This document shows positions 1-7,251 of a stretch of 36,193 nt of DNA, piece after piece. A program made the position numbers and the translations under genes. The DNA is from Caryophanales bacterium UBA3668 (GTDB taxonomy: Bacteria; Bacillota_I; Bacilli_A; RFN20; CAG-826), in NCBI GenBank assembly GCA_002373085.1, contig DFJP01000085.1, positions 1-36,193 of the forward strand, read 5' to 3'. Every line of letters begins with the position of its first letter. The first letter of the stretch is position 1. The notes beneath the pieces were generated by a model. The model was not told where the DNA came from, did no database searches, and worked only from the letters and a program-made list of their open reading frames with translations.

Positions 1-1
1 T

Positions 2-67
2 AACCCAAGAGAGCCAATGGTTGAGGATATGATGGAAATCCTTAAGAAGGCCTATAAGGGAAACTGA
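2..67 (+). CDS. 3' end of an unidentified gene (partial)
   Basis: An open frame enters from the left edge and gives 21 residues before a TGA stop. The C-terminal tail is amphipathic and charged, with the core MVEDMMEILKKAY. It is followed closely by a good intrinsic terminator, which supports it being the true end of a transcribed gene. The family cannot be recognised from so short a tail. Confidence 0.5.
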   Translation, partial: NPREPMVEDMMEILKKAYKGN

Positions 68-84
68 TTATATTAAAACATCAC

Positions 85-117
85 AAAAGGGTATCTATGT
101 GAATAGGTGCTTTTTTG
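85..117 (+). terminator. Intrinsic terminator after the partial gene
   Basis: GTATCTAT (91-98) pairs with ATAGGTGC (103-110), using two G-U pairs and a GTGA loop. A run of six T follows at 111-116. A-rich bases before the stem can extend the pairing with the T run. It separates the left-edge gene from the next one. Confidence 0.75.
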
Positions 118-138
118 TTTTATATAAAAAATAGTAGA

Positions 139-167
139 TTGTGTCAGCAAATATATAGTATTCTAAT
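139..167 (+). promoter_or_regulatory. Possible promoter of the membrane protein gene at 194
   Basis: TTGTGT at 139-144 and TCTAAT at 162-167 are separated by 17 bases. The predicted start of transcription near 174 leaves about 20 bases of leader, containing AAAGG before the ATG at 194. The -35 match is weak. Confidence 0.35.
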
Positions 168-193
168 AATAAATAAAAAACGAAAGGCAATAA

Positions 194-889
194 ATGATAA
201 AACTTGTTTTAGAGAACGCGACGCAAGGGAATGGCGATTATTCATATAATGTTGCAAGTATTATTATTGCATTCGTTGCTGTGCTTGTTGCTGTGGTATC
301 TTTTTTCTCGGCCGCAAGGGAATATAAGCGAAGTAGGGAAGCATCGTTTTTCAACATGTTGTTTGAATGTACAAAACCTATTTCAATGTTCATCTATGAC
401 GCTCTATTATGTATTGATCAAAATGTGTTTGTCGCCACTACAAACATTGAAAACGCAGAAAGAGATTTAAATGCTAATTTTGAATATCTTTACTACTATG
501 CGGCGATGGACGATCTTTTTTACCTTGAAGAATTTGCATCACTATCTTTTCCAAATAATAGTAATTCAGAATATAAAAAATTGAGAGAATCTATGCAATT
601 TGAACACGTCTTCTTTTTTGTTGAGGATGCATATATCACCTATAGAAAAAGAAACGTAGGCAAAGAAATAACAAAAGAAGATATAGATTTGTTGCATATT
701 TACATAAGACTTTTTAGAAAACTATATAAATTAGAATCTACTTATGCCATTAAAATACTATATAAGAAAAAAGGAAAAGCTAAACGTAGTGATCTTAATG
801 CCTATTACGATTCTTTGCTTGAGGTGTATACCCAAAGATATAAAGATTATTTATTCAAAGTTAGAAAAAAGTATATAGACAATATCTAA
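194..889 (+). CDS. Membrane-anchored protein of unknown function, possible abortive-infection type
   Basis: 231 residues. One strong transmembrane helix near the N-terminus (about residues 20-39, ASIIIAFVAVLVAVVSFFSA) is followed by a basic stretch (REYKRSRE) and an all-alpha, charged region of about 190 residues that should lie in the cytoplasm. The helix followed by an alpha-helical domain beginning ASFFNMLFE recalls small membrane-anchored proteins annotated as putative phage abortive-infection proteins, but no diagnostic motif was found. The start is set by AAAGG about nine bases upstream. The gene lies just upstream of a 53-residue ORF and the RloC/RloA/RloB-like genes, so a role in phage defence is plausible by context only. 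Confidence 0.65.
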   Translation: MIKLVLENATQGNGDYSYNVASIIIAFVAVLVAVVSFFSAAREYKRSREASFFNMLFECTKPISMFIYDALLCIDQNVFVATTNIENAERDLNANFEYLYYYAAMDDLFYLEEFASLSFPNNSNSEYKKLRESMQFEHVFFFVEDAYITYRKRNVGKEITKEDIDLLHIYIRLFRKLYKLESTYAIKILYKKKGKAKRSDLNAYYDSLLEVYTQRYKDYLFKVRKKYIDNI

Positions 890-912
890 TTAGAATGGGA
901 AAAGGAGGCCAC

Positions 913-1074
913 ATGGAAAAGGTAAAGACAAAAGAAAAAACTATCAAGCAAAAAGAGCACGGAAAGTTTGATGATAGCTACTTAAAGGAAAGCTGTTATA
1001 TACCATTAAATCTCAAGCCTGTCACAGATGAAGGCAGAGAAGATAGAAAAGAAGTCAAAAAGAAAACCAAATAA
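913..1074 (+). CDS. Small lysine-rich hypothetical protein (53 aa)
   Basis: The ORF has a near-consensus Shine-Dalgarno (AAGGAGG at 902-908) placed correctly before the ATG at 913, and a strong terminator follows the TAA stop. The product is highly charged, starting MEKVKTKEKTIKQKEHGKFD and ending KKKTK, with a short apolar centre (SCYIPLNL). No signal peptide or membrane helix is present. It lies 23 bases after the membrane protein gene and is probably co-transcribed with it. Function is unknown; a small nucleic-acid-binding or antitoxin-like partner is possible but not supported by any motif. Confidence 0.6.
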   Translation: MEKVKTKEKTIKQKEHGKFDDSYLKESCYIPLNLKPVTDEGREDRKEVKKKTK

Positions 1075-1112
1075 AACCACTTTAATAGACTTTTAACGCT
1101 TCAGTTATTACA

Positions 1113-1160
1113 AAAAAACCTTTTAGCGAACAGTATATGCTAAGAGGTTTTTTATTTTTT
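1113..1160 (+). terminator. Strong intrinsic terminator
   Basis: A 15-base-pair stem (1113-1127 with 1139-1153, one G-U pair) has an 11-base loop and is A-rich on the left and T-rich on the right. More T follows to 1160. It closes the 194-1074 transcription unit. The remaining bases to the next ATG at 1286 hold an AT-rich upstream region with a possible -10 (GATAAT, 1205-1210) but no convincing -35. Confidence 0.85.
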
Positions 1161-1285
1161 CCTGATTGTGTAAGAAAAAAATAGATTTTTATTGTAAATT
1201 ATTAGATAATAAAAAAAGTTAAAAAAAGCTACATTGAATCAACAAAAGATTTAAAGAAGGCATCGCTGATAATTGGGGGGATACG

Positions 1286-3247
1286 ATGAAAATAAAAATT
1301 GAGCATTTTAAAAATCTTAAAAAGATGGATTACACAATAGAGGACAACAAGATTAATTTTTTGTTTGGGATGAGTGGATCTGGTAAATCAAGCATATTAA
1401 ATGCGTTGGCTGGTGACAACCCCGAAAGTTCTAAAACATTTGGCGCACTAAACACCGAAAACGTAAGTATCAAAGTGGATGGATCTGTGTTTTCGCCAAC
1501 CGACATTCATGTTTTTAATACAGATAAAATGGGCTTTATTCTCGATTCTAGCGATGTTGAATTTTTTAAAGAAGTTATTATCGCAAGACCTGATGAACAT
1601 AGAACGATTCATAAGACCTTAGAAGATAAATTAACCAAATTAAACAGCGCCATAAATAGCGAAATAAATAAATATGAACAATATGGAACGATGCTTGATG
1701 AGTTAAAAACAAGAAAGTTGACTAAAAGTAACACTTTGCCAATCACAAGTCCATTTGCTAAAACAATGACAAAATTAAAACAAGCAAAAGACAAAAGAGC
1801 TTTCAAATATGTTACTGCTATGAATGGAAAGCAACTTGAATGGGTATTGAATGGAATTAACTTTATAACAGGAAACAATTGCCCGTTTTGCGATAAAAAA
1901 ATGGGAAAGAAAACAATAAATAAATTGAATAAGATGAGTAATTTTGATTCGAAATCAATTGGAAATATAAAAGATACAATTGCATCATATTCAACTGTTT
2001 TAGGAATGGTTGCATCTTATGAATATTCAGAAATGAAAAAAATAGAAAAAGAAATAATAAAATATGTCAAAGCTGTTACAAAATTTGATGAAATATTAGA
2101 ACAAACAAGAATCATCTTTGAGCAAGACTATAATTATAATAACTTTAGACCAATTGTTTTAAATCAAGATTTTTCAAAGCTTTTTCCAAACACCAGCAAA
2201 GCATACAAATCAATCTGTAAAAATGTGCCAAAATTGGTCGATGCAATTAAAAAAACGCAACAAGAAACAGACGATTTTCTCAAGCACAAGAAAGCTGTCA
2301 TTAACGATATGTTGGAAGAATTAAGTATTCCTTACTCTTTCGAAGTTAAGTATCATCGCTCCGGGCCTAATGAATACTCGATAATTCATAAAAGTGATTT
2401 CACAAATAATGATGACAAGCAATGCATGTCGGAAGGCGAAAAAGCCATTGTTTCTTTATTACTCTTTTTGGTCGCAGCAAAATCTACAAATTATAAGATA
2501 TATGTAATCGATGATCCAGTCTCTTCTTTTGACAATTATAGAAGGAATCTCATTTATCGTTATATTCTTAAATATTTAAAAAACAAAACTGTCTTGATTA
2601 TGTCTCATGATTCTATTTTTGCAAAATATGCAATAAATGATCGCGCAAGGAAAATAATTGGCACAGTTTCATATTTATCAAACGATGGTAAAAATGATGC
2701 AATTATTCAATCAATAAAAACTGTTCAAAGTGTTTCGTTTTTTAAATCTGTTATCAATCGTTGTCAGACAGCAAGCAATCAATATCAAAAATGTTTGCTG
2801 GCCAGATACTTGTTTGAAGAAGAATATAATAAATGCAATCCTAAATATACGTATTTATCAAAAGTGATTCATGGAGTGCCATATGTGGATATACAAAATT
2901 GGATTACTGGAAAAGGGAAAACGGAGCAAGAAATAATTGACGGTATTAATTCTGATCTTGCAAATCACGGAATAAAAAATGCTAATTATTTAACTCCTCT
3001 TGACCCAAACTACAACATCAATGTCGACATATCAAACTATTCGGTTTTTGAAAAATGTATTGTGTGCAGAGAACTTGTCAATAAAGGTGCTATTACGGTG
3101 AATAAGAATGTAAAAACTGAGCTTTCTTGTTCTGTCCATTTGAATGACGTGCTAGCAATTTGTTTGGATGTATTTAGTTTCCCTGTGATTAGCAGAACGC
3201 TTTTGGATGCCATCAACGTAATGCCAAACATAATTCCGGTCATATAA
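1286..3247 (+). CDS. PrrC/RloC-like ABC ATPase (AAA_13 type), putative phage-defence effector
   Basis: 653 residues. Seen: Walker A GMSGSGKSS (28-36), a CPFC motif (199-202) between helical stretches, an ABC signature-like CMSEGEKA (380-387), Walker B KIYVIDDPVSSFD (404-416) and the H-loop MSHD (439-442). This order is that of the AAA_13 proteins, which include the anticodon nuclease PrrC and the zinc-hook protein RloC. The CPFC motif could be a short zinc hook, but the coiled coil is shorter than in typical RloC. After the ATPase core, RYLFE (R507, E511) and H529 loosely recall the Arg-x3-Glu...His nuclease triad of PrrC/RloC, though the Glu-His spacing differs. A second Cys pair (CIVC, 591-594) lies near the C-terminus. 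SD-like GGGGGG precedes the ATG. ATPase assignment is firm; nuclease activity is inference. Confidence 0.8.
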   Translation: MKIKIEHFKNLKKMDYTIEDNKINFLFGMSGSGKSSILNALAGDNPESSKTFGALNTENVSIKVDGSVFSPTDIHVFNTDKMGFILDSSDVEFFKEVIIARPDEHRTIHKTLEDKLTKLNSAINSEINKYEQYGTMLDELKTRKLTKSNTLPITSPFAKTMTKLKQAKDKRAFKYVTAMNGKQLEWVLNGINFITGNNCPFCDKKMGKKTINKLNKMSNFDSKSIGNIKDTIASYSTVLGMVASYEYSEMKKIEKEIIKYVKAVTKFDEILEQTRIIFEQDYNYNNFRPIVLNQDFSKLFPNTSKAYKSICKNVPKLVDAIKKTQQETDDFLKHKKAVINDMLEELSIPYSFEVKYHRSGPNEYSIIHKSDFTNNDDKQCMSEGEKAIVSLLLFLVAAKSTNYKIYVIDDPVSSFDNYRRNLIYRYILKYLKNKTVLIMSHDSIFAKYAINDRARKIIGTVSYLSNDGKNDAIIQSIKTVQSVSFFKSVINRCQTASNQYQKCLLARYLFEEEYNKCNPKYTYLSKVIHGVPYVDIQNWITGKGKTEQEIIDGINSDLANHGIKNANYLTPLDPNYNINVDISNYSVFEKCIVCRELVNKGAITVNKNVKTELSCSVHLNDVLAICLDVFSFPVISRTLLDAINVMPNIIPVI

Positions 3248-3364
3248 AATAAACGACGATTTTATAACTATTTTTTGAATATTTGTGAAAAAACCGCAAA
3301 AAGTAAAAAAATAATTTTAATTATAGGCAATAAAGGTGTATAGTGAATTCAAGAGGAAAGAAAT

Positions 3365-4639
3365 ATGATAAAAAAATTTTCTGTTAAGAATTTCCAATCA
3401 ATTAAAGAAAAAATGGATATTACCTTTGTTGCGTCAGCCCTTTCGGATGAAACATCATATACTAATTATTTTGATTTTAAGGGCGATAGGATTTTAAAAG
3501 CGGCAGCATTTTATGGAATGAATGCATCCGGAAAATCTACCATTGTTAGAGCGTTGGCTGTGTTAAGCGAACTAGTTGCTCAGCAAAATCCTGCATTCTC
3601 GTTTGCAATGCCACAACAAGCAATAAAAAGGATGGTTTCATATTACCACCCATTCAAATTTTCGGATGAAACAAAGAATAGTCCAACTTCTTTTGAAATA
3701 GAATTCTCGCTAAATAACAGCGATGACTCACCATTATACAAATATCACATTGAATATGATTCAAGCAGAATTATTGATGAGAAATTTGAAAAAATGACTT
3801 CTCAAAAATATTCTCTATTATTCGAAAGAAACACAGATAAAAATCTTAGAACGAACATTATTATCGGAAATAGTGCGACAAATTCCCCTCTACTTGAGGC
3901 GCTAAAAAGTTCGGTTGTTCCTGATAAAACTTTCTTGTCTTTATTTAACAACTTTAACGTAAATGATTTTTATGATGCATATCTCTTTTTTGCACAAAGG
4001 ATGATAAATATTTCTCCTGAGGTAACAAGATTTGATGATATTATGCCTGATAGGATAGAAAAAGACCCTGGACTTAGAGATTTTGAAATCAAATTACTTA
4101 AAGCTGCAGATTTTAATATTGATGATGTTCATGTATCAAAATCAAAAAAGAACTTGGTAAACATGCCTGGTTTTATTACTGAAAAGAAAGCTCTGTTTTT
4201 AGATCATAATGTTGATTATGACGATAAATCAATTGAATTTATTGAAGAATCGCTTGGAACTAAAAAAATGGTAATACTTGCTAGCTGTTTATATGATGCA
4301 ATTAGCAGACCATCAGTTTTAATAGTGGATGAGCTGGAAGCTTCCCTTCATCCTGAATTAACAAAAATGATTGTTACATTATTCTTGGATGAAACTATAA
4401 ATGTTCATAATTCTCAATTGATTTTTACTTCTCACGAGACAACATTGCTTGATCAAAATCTTTTGAGAAGAGACCAAATTAATTTTGTCTATAAAGACAA
4501 ATATACATGCGGAACATATATTGTTTCATTAAAAGAGTTTGCTATGAGAAAAGATAGCAACATATCAAAGTCCTATCTAGCGGGTAGATTCTCAACAAGT
4601 CCAGATATTAATGAATACTTAATAAGCAGGGACAATTAA
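3365..4639 (+). CDS. RloA/AbiLi-like AAA ATPase
   Basis: 424 residues. Walker A GMNASGKS (51-58), Walker B VLIVDELEASLHPE (D322, E323) and H357 in the TSHE loop identify an OLD/RecF-like ATPase of the AAA_15/AAA_21 group. Known members with a RloB-type partner are RloA of Campylobacter hsd loci and AbiLi of lactococcal AbiL; here the next gene is indeed RloB-like. The start has AGAGGAAAG upstream. The stop codon is three bases before the partner's ATG, so the two are translated as a pair. Probable role: sensing or ATP-dependent control of the RloB-like effector during phage infection. The defence role comes from family knowledge and has not been tested here. Confidence 0.82.
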   Translation: MIKKFSVKNFQSIKEKMDITFVASALSDETSYTNYFDFKGDRILKAAAFYGMNASGKSTIVRALAVLSELVAQQNPAFSFAMPQQAIKRMVSYYHPFKFSDETKNSPTSFEIEFSLNNSDDSPLYKYHIEYDSSRIIDEKFEKMTSQKYSLLFERNTDKNLRTNIIIGNSATNSPLLEALKSSVVPDKTFLSLFNNFNVNDFYDAYLFFAQRMINISPEVTRFDDIMPDRIEKDPGLRDFEIKLLKAADFNIDDVHVSKSKKNLVNMPGFITEKKALFLDHNVDYDDKSIEFIEESLGTKKMVILASCLYDAISRPSVLIVDELEASLHPELTKMIVTLFLDETINVHNSQLIFTSHETTLLDQNLLRRDQINFVYKDKYTCGTYIVSLKEFAMRKDSNISKSYLAGRFSTSPDINEYLISRDN

Positions 4640-4642
4640 TAT

Positions 4643-5221
4643 ATGAAGAAAAATGGATTTAAATTTAAAAGAAAAAAGATGATTGTTTTCTCATTTGAGG
4701 GCAAAAACAATAAAACTGAATCCATTTATTTTTCAAATTGTGTCGCTTGTGACGATGATTATGTTTTAAAAAGATTTTCAAGCGGTGTTACAGACCCAAT
4801 AAAGATGATTGCTTCTACTAAATCAAAAAGAAAAACTTATGATTACAACGCTAAAGAAGACAGAACTTTTATTTTTATGGATGGAGATAACAACAATAGC
4901 AAAATAAAAACAATTAAAGAAATTGAAAAAAGCCTTCCAAGCGATATAAAAATTGTACTCTGCAATCCATGCTTTGAAATTTGGTATTTGAACCATTTTG
5001 TAAAAACAACAAAAAGTTTTTTAAACAGCGAAGAATTAATAAATGAGTTAAAGAAATACATTCCTAATTATGAAAAGAATAAAGATTATTCGGATGTGCT
5101 GCTTGAAAAAATATTAGTAGCAATTGATAACAGTAAGTTCCAAATAAAACAGTCTTGCATCAATCCATTCAACAACGTTTGGGAATTGTTTGAAAAAAAT
5201 ATTATAAAAAGCAGGAAATGA
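4643..5221 (+). CDS. RloB/AbiLii-like protein, TOPRIM-like effector
   Basis: 192 residues. Seen: an N-terminal FEGKNNKTE segment (18-26) matching the usual EGxxTE start of RloB proteins, the acidic FMDGD (78-82), and the hallmark NPCFEIWYLNHF (108-119). These conserved acidic residues suggest a TOPRIM-related fold. RloB-family proteins occur with RloA-type ATPases and with type I restriction loci, and AbiLii of AbiL belongs here. The ATG lies three bases after the ATPase stop, with an SD (CAGGGA) inside the end of that gene. Length is typical of the family. Nuclease activity is inferred from the fold relationship only. The following membrane gene begins three bases after this stop. Confidence 0.82.
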   Translation: MKKNGFKFKRKKMIVFSFEGKNNKTESIYFSNCVACDDDYVLKRFSSGVTDPIKMIASTKSKRKTYDYNAKEDRTFIFMDGDNNNSKIKTIKEIEKSLPSDIKIVLCNPCFEIWYLNHFVKTTKSFLNSEELINELKKYIPNYEKNKDYSDVLLEKILVAIDNSKFQIKQSCINPFNNVWELFEKNIIKSRK

Positions 5222-5224
5222 CAA

Positions 5225-5977
5225 ATGCGTAAATCACAACTTATTAGATTACTTATTCAATTTATGTTTTTTATATATTTCAGTGTCCTGTTGGCAGAGC
5301 GAACCATCTCAGTAGTTCAATCTATAGTTAACGGAGTAGATCTTTTTGGTACACCTTTCAACATATTCACTTATCTATTAGTGTTCCTCTCTATCACAGG
5401 ATGGTTAGTATTCTTATTAGTGAAGTGTAGAGATAATATCAAAGCGTTATTTCAACCTAGTGAAGATGTTAATTTCAAACCATTATGTATCGCTAGCGGA
5501 ATCTTACTTCTTTCTGGTATGGTCCATACCGAATATACCATTCCAGTAATGCAATTTGTGGCCTATGGAATACTTATTATTGGTATCCTTCTAAAAGTAA
5601 TCGAAAATAGCAAAACAAGTGAAAATAAGCCACTTCTTTGGCTTTCTTTCGTATATTTAGTGGCTTTTTCAATGGCAATCCCAGTGATGTATCATTCTAA
5701 CATTGAACACTATAAACTGTTCCATGTTATTGAAGGAATAGCAGTCTTCGCCTTAGTGGGTCTATTTACTTATTTGTTAGTAAAGATCTTTGACGGTAAG
5801 AATGATTTATTTATGGTTGTCCCAATAGTGGTGGCAATTATCTTAGATGTACCTCTAATCATCCTTAGGTGGAATGAAGAGGTTAATGTATTTGTGTTGA
5901 TATTCATCTCTTTATCTACATTACTATATGTAATGGGAATAATAGTGAAACTCATTCAAAAAAGAAAAGTAAGATAA
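5225..5977 (+). CDS. Polytopic membrane protein of unknown function
   Basis: 250 residues with about seven hydrophobic segments (near residues 9-23, 46-66, 87-101, 109-123, 137-153, 170-188, 195-212 and 220-242), short loops and a basic C-terminal tail (KLIQKRKVR). No catalytic or transport motif was recognised. It starts three bases after the RloB-like stop with AGGA upstream, so it may be read from the defence operon's transcript, yet its codon choice (more ATC, CTC and GTC) looks more like the housekeeping genes downstream than the A/T-only style of the genes upstream. A terminator follows. It could be a backbone gene whose upstream neighbour was replaced by the island, or an additional member of that operon. 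Confidence 0.65.
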   Translation: MRKSQLIRLLIQFMFFIYFSVLLAERTISVVQSIVNGVDLFGTPFNIFTYLLVFLSITGWLVFLLVKCRDNIKALFQPSEDVNFKPLCIASGILLLSGMVHTEYTIPVMQFVAYGILIIGILLKVIENSKTSENKPLLWLSFVYLVAFSMAIPVMYHSNIEHYKLFHVIEGIAVFALVGLFTYLLVKIFDGKNDLFMVVPIVVAIILDVPLIILRWNEEVNVFVLIFISLSTLLYVMGIIVKLIQKRKVR

Positions 5978-5988
5978 TTAATAATAAT

Positions 5989-6016
5989 AGCCTCCAATAA
6001 AATGGAGGCTTTTGTT
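5989..6016 (+). terminator. Intrinsic terminator
   Basis: AGCCTCCA (5989-5996) pairs perfectly with TGGAGGCT (6003-6010) around a six-base loop, followed by TTTTGTT. The T run is interrupted, so efficiency may be moderate. Confidence 0.75.
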
Positions 6017-6026
6017 ATGCTTTTAA

Positions 6027-6055
6027 TTCACTTTTTAGAATTATTATTGCATAAT
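6027..6055 (+). promoter_or_regulatory. Promoter for the GGDEF gene, predicted leaderless
   Basis: TTCACT (6027-6032) and CATAAT (6050-6055) are 17 bases apart. Transcription would begin near 6061-6063, on top of the tandem ATGATG at 6060-6065. No Shine-Dalgarno is present. Confidence 0.45.
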
Positions 6056-6059
6056 AAAC

Positions 6060-7184
6060 ATGATGAATTACGCGGAATCATATTTTATTACTAACTTCTT
6101 CCTACTCTGTATCTCTATTTTGATGTTTATCGTATCAATTAGAAGATTTAAGCAACACGTTAGAGTTAGTGTTTTAGTTATGAGTATTGTTTCAGTTACT
6201 TTACTTATGTCTGTAGTGGATGTCTTAATGGCCTATACAAAAGAGCAAGTTAATGTTCCAGCTACAACTGTATTATCATTCTTTAGCTATATTCTTAAAC
6301 CAATCACTCTAGTGTTATTCATCCTTTTAAGTGGTGAAGTTACTAAACCTAAATGGATATATCTACTTATTGTTCCGACTATCTTAGTTATCGTTATTTA
6401 TTTAGGAATGTTTGTTCCAGATCTAAGACAATACATTGTTGTCTTTAAGATTGGCGATAATGGTATCTATTTCTCTGGTGGAGCATTTAGATTTACCGCC
6501 CACGTGGTATGTGCTCTTTATCTTATTTATCTCCTTTATGTTTCTATTAAGAAAATTAGAGCGAGACATTTCTCTCAAGCGATTGATTTAATTGTGTGTA
6601 CTATCTTGATTATTACTGCAACTTCAATTGAAACTTGGGCTAATCCAGATAACCAAATTTTCTTACTTAATACGACAATTGCGATATGTGTCACAATCTA
6701 TTACATGTTCTTGTATTCAGAGAGTTATTCTCATGATGCTTTAACTGGTTTATTTAACCGCGCTGTCTACTTTGTAGACTTAAAGAGAATGAATAAGAAT
6801 ATTACTGGATTAATTCAATTCGATATGAATGGTCTTAAATACATTAATGATACTTATGGTCACCAAAAGGGTGATGAAGCTCTTATGTCTATCGGTACTG
6901 CTTTAAGAAATCACTGTGACAAATATATGTATGCATATCGACTTGGTGGAGATGAATTTGTCATCTTAGCGATCAATGCCTCTAAAGAGAGAATTGAAGA
7001 ATTCATCAAATCAGTGAAAGATGAAATCCAAGAAAAAGGATATAACTGTGCAGTTGGATATGCGTACTGTGAACATAAAGATGATACTTGCATGAATGAA
7101 TTATTCAAGATTGCAGAAAATAACATGTATAAAGACAAAGAAAGGTTCTACAAAGAATCCAAAGTTGAAAGAAGAAAGGTGTAA
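6060..7184 (+). CDS. Membrane-bound GGDEF protein (probable diguanylate cyclase)
   Basis: 374 residues. The first ~220 form six to seven transmembrane helices, resembling a seven-helix sensory module. The C-terminal domain carries the GGDEF signature RLGGDEF (GGDEF at 296-300) preceded by MNGLKYINDTYGHQKGDEAL, the usual metal- and GTP-binding segment, and ends in a typical AENNMYKDKE helix. All GGDEF residues are intact, so cyclic-di-GMP synthesis from two GTP is likely. The RxxD inhibitory site normally found a few residues before GGDEF is absent (NHCDKYMYAY), suggesting no product inhibition. No EAL or HD-GYP partner is visible in the window. Either ATG at 6060 or 6063 could start the protein; no SD exists, and the promoter position favours 6063. 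Confidence 0.88.
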   Translation: MMNYAESYFITNFFLLCISILMFIVSIRRFKQHVRVSVLVMSIVSVTLLMSVVDVLMAYTKEQVNVPATTVLSFFSYILKPITLVLFILLSGEVTKPKWIYLLIVPTILVIVIYLGMFVPDLRQYIVVFKIGDNGIYFSGGAFRFTAHVVCALYLIYLLYVSIKKIRARHFSQAIDLIVCTILIITATSIETWANPDNQIFLLNTTIAICVTIYYMFLYSESYSHDALTGLFNRAVYFVDLKRMNKNITGLIQFDMNGLKYINDTYGHQKGDEALMSIGTALRNHCDKYMYAYRLGGDEFVILAINASKERIEEFIKSVKDEIQEKGYNCAVGYAYCEHKDDTCMNELFKIAENNMYKDKERFYKESKVERRKV

Positions 7185-7203
7185 GTGATTACATCTTTTT
7201 TTT
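7175..7203 (+). terminator. Terminator overlapping the GGDEF gene stop
   Basis: GGTGTAA (7178-7184) pairs with TTACATC (7189-7195) around a GTGA loop, extended by AAA with TTT, and followed by eight T. The TAA stop codon of the upstream gene is inside the left arm, so termination overlaps translation termination. Confidence 0.7.
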
Positions 7204-7219
7204 ATGAGCAATTGTTCAT
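7204..7219. promoter_or_regulatory. Palindrome at the -35 region of the flippase gene
   Basis: ATGAGCAATTGTTCAT is a 16-base inverted repeat with a single imperfect pair. It overlaps the predicted -35 (TTCATA, 7215-7220) of the next gene, a usual place for a repressor operator. No regulator is identified. Confidence 0.35.
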
Positions 7220-7244
7220 AAAAAACATGCATATGTGATATAAT
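7215..7244 (+). promoter_or_regulatory. Promoter of the flippase gene, extended -10, predicted leaderless
   Basis: TGATATAAT (7236-7244) is a perfect extended -10. TTCATA at 7215-7220 gives a -35 with an 18-base spacer. Transcription should begin about 7251, one base before the ATG at 7252, so the mRNA would have essentially no 5' leader. Confidence 0.65.
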
Positions 7245-7251
7245 CAATTTG

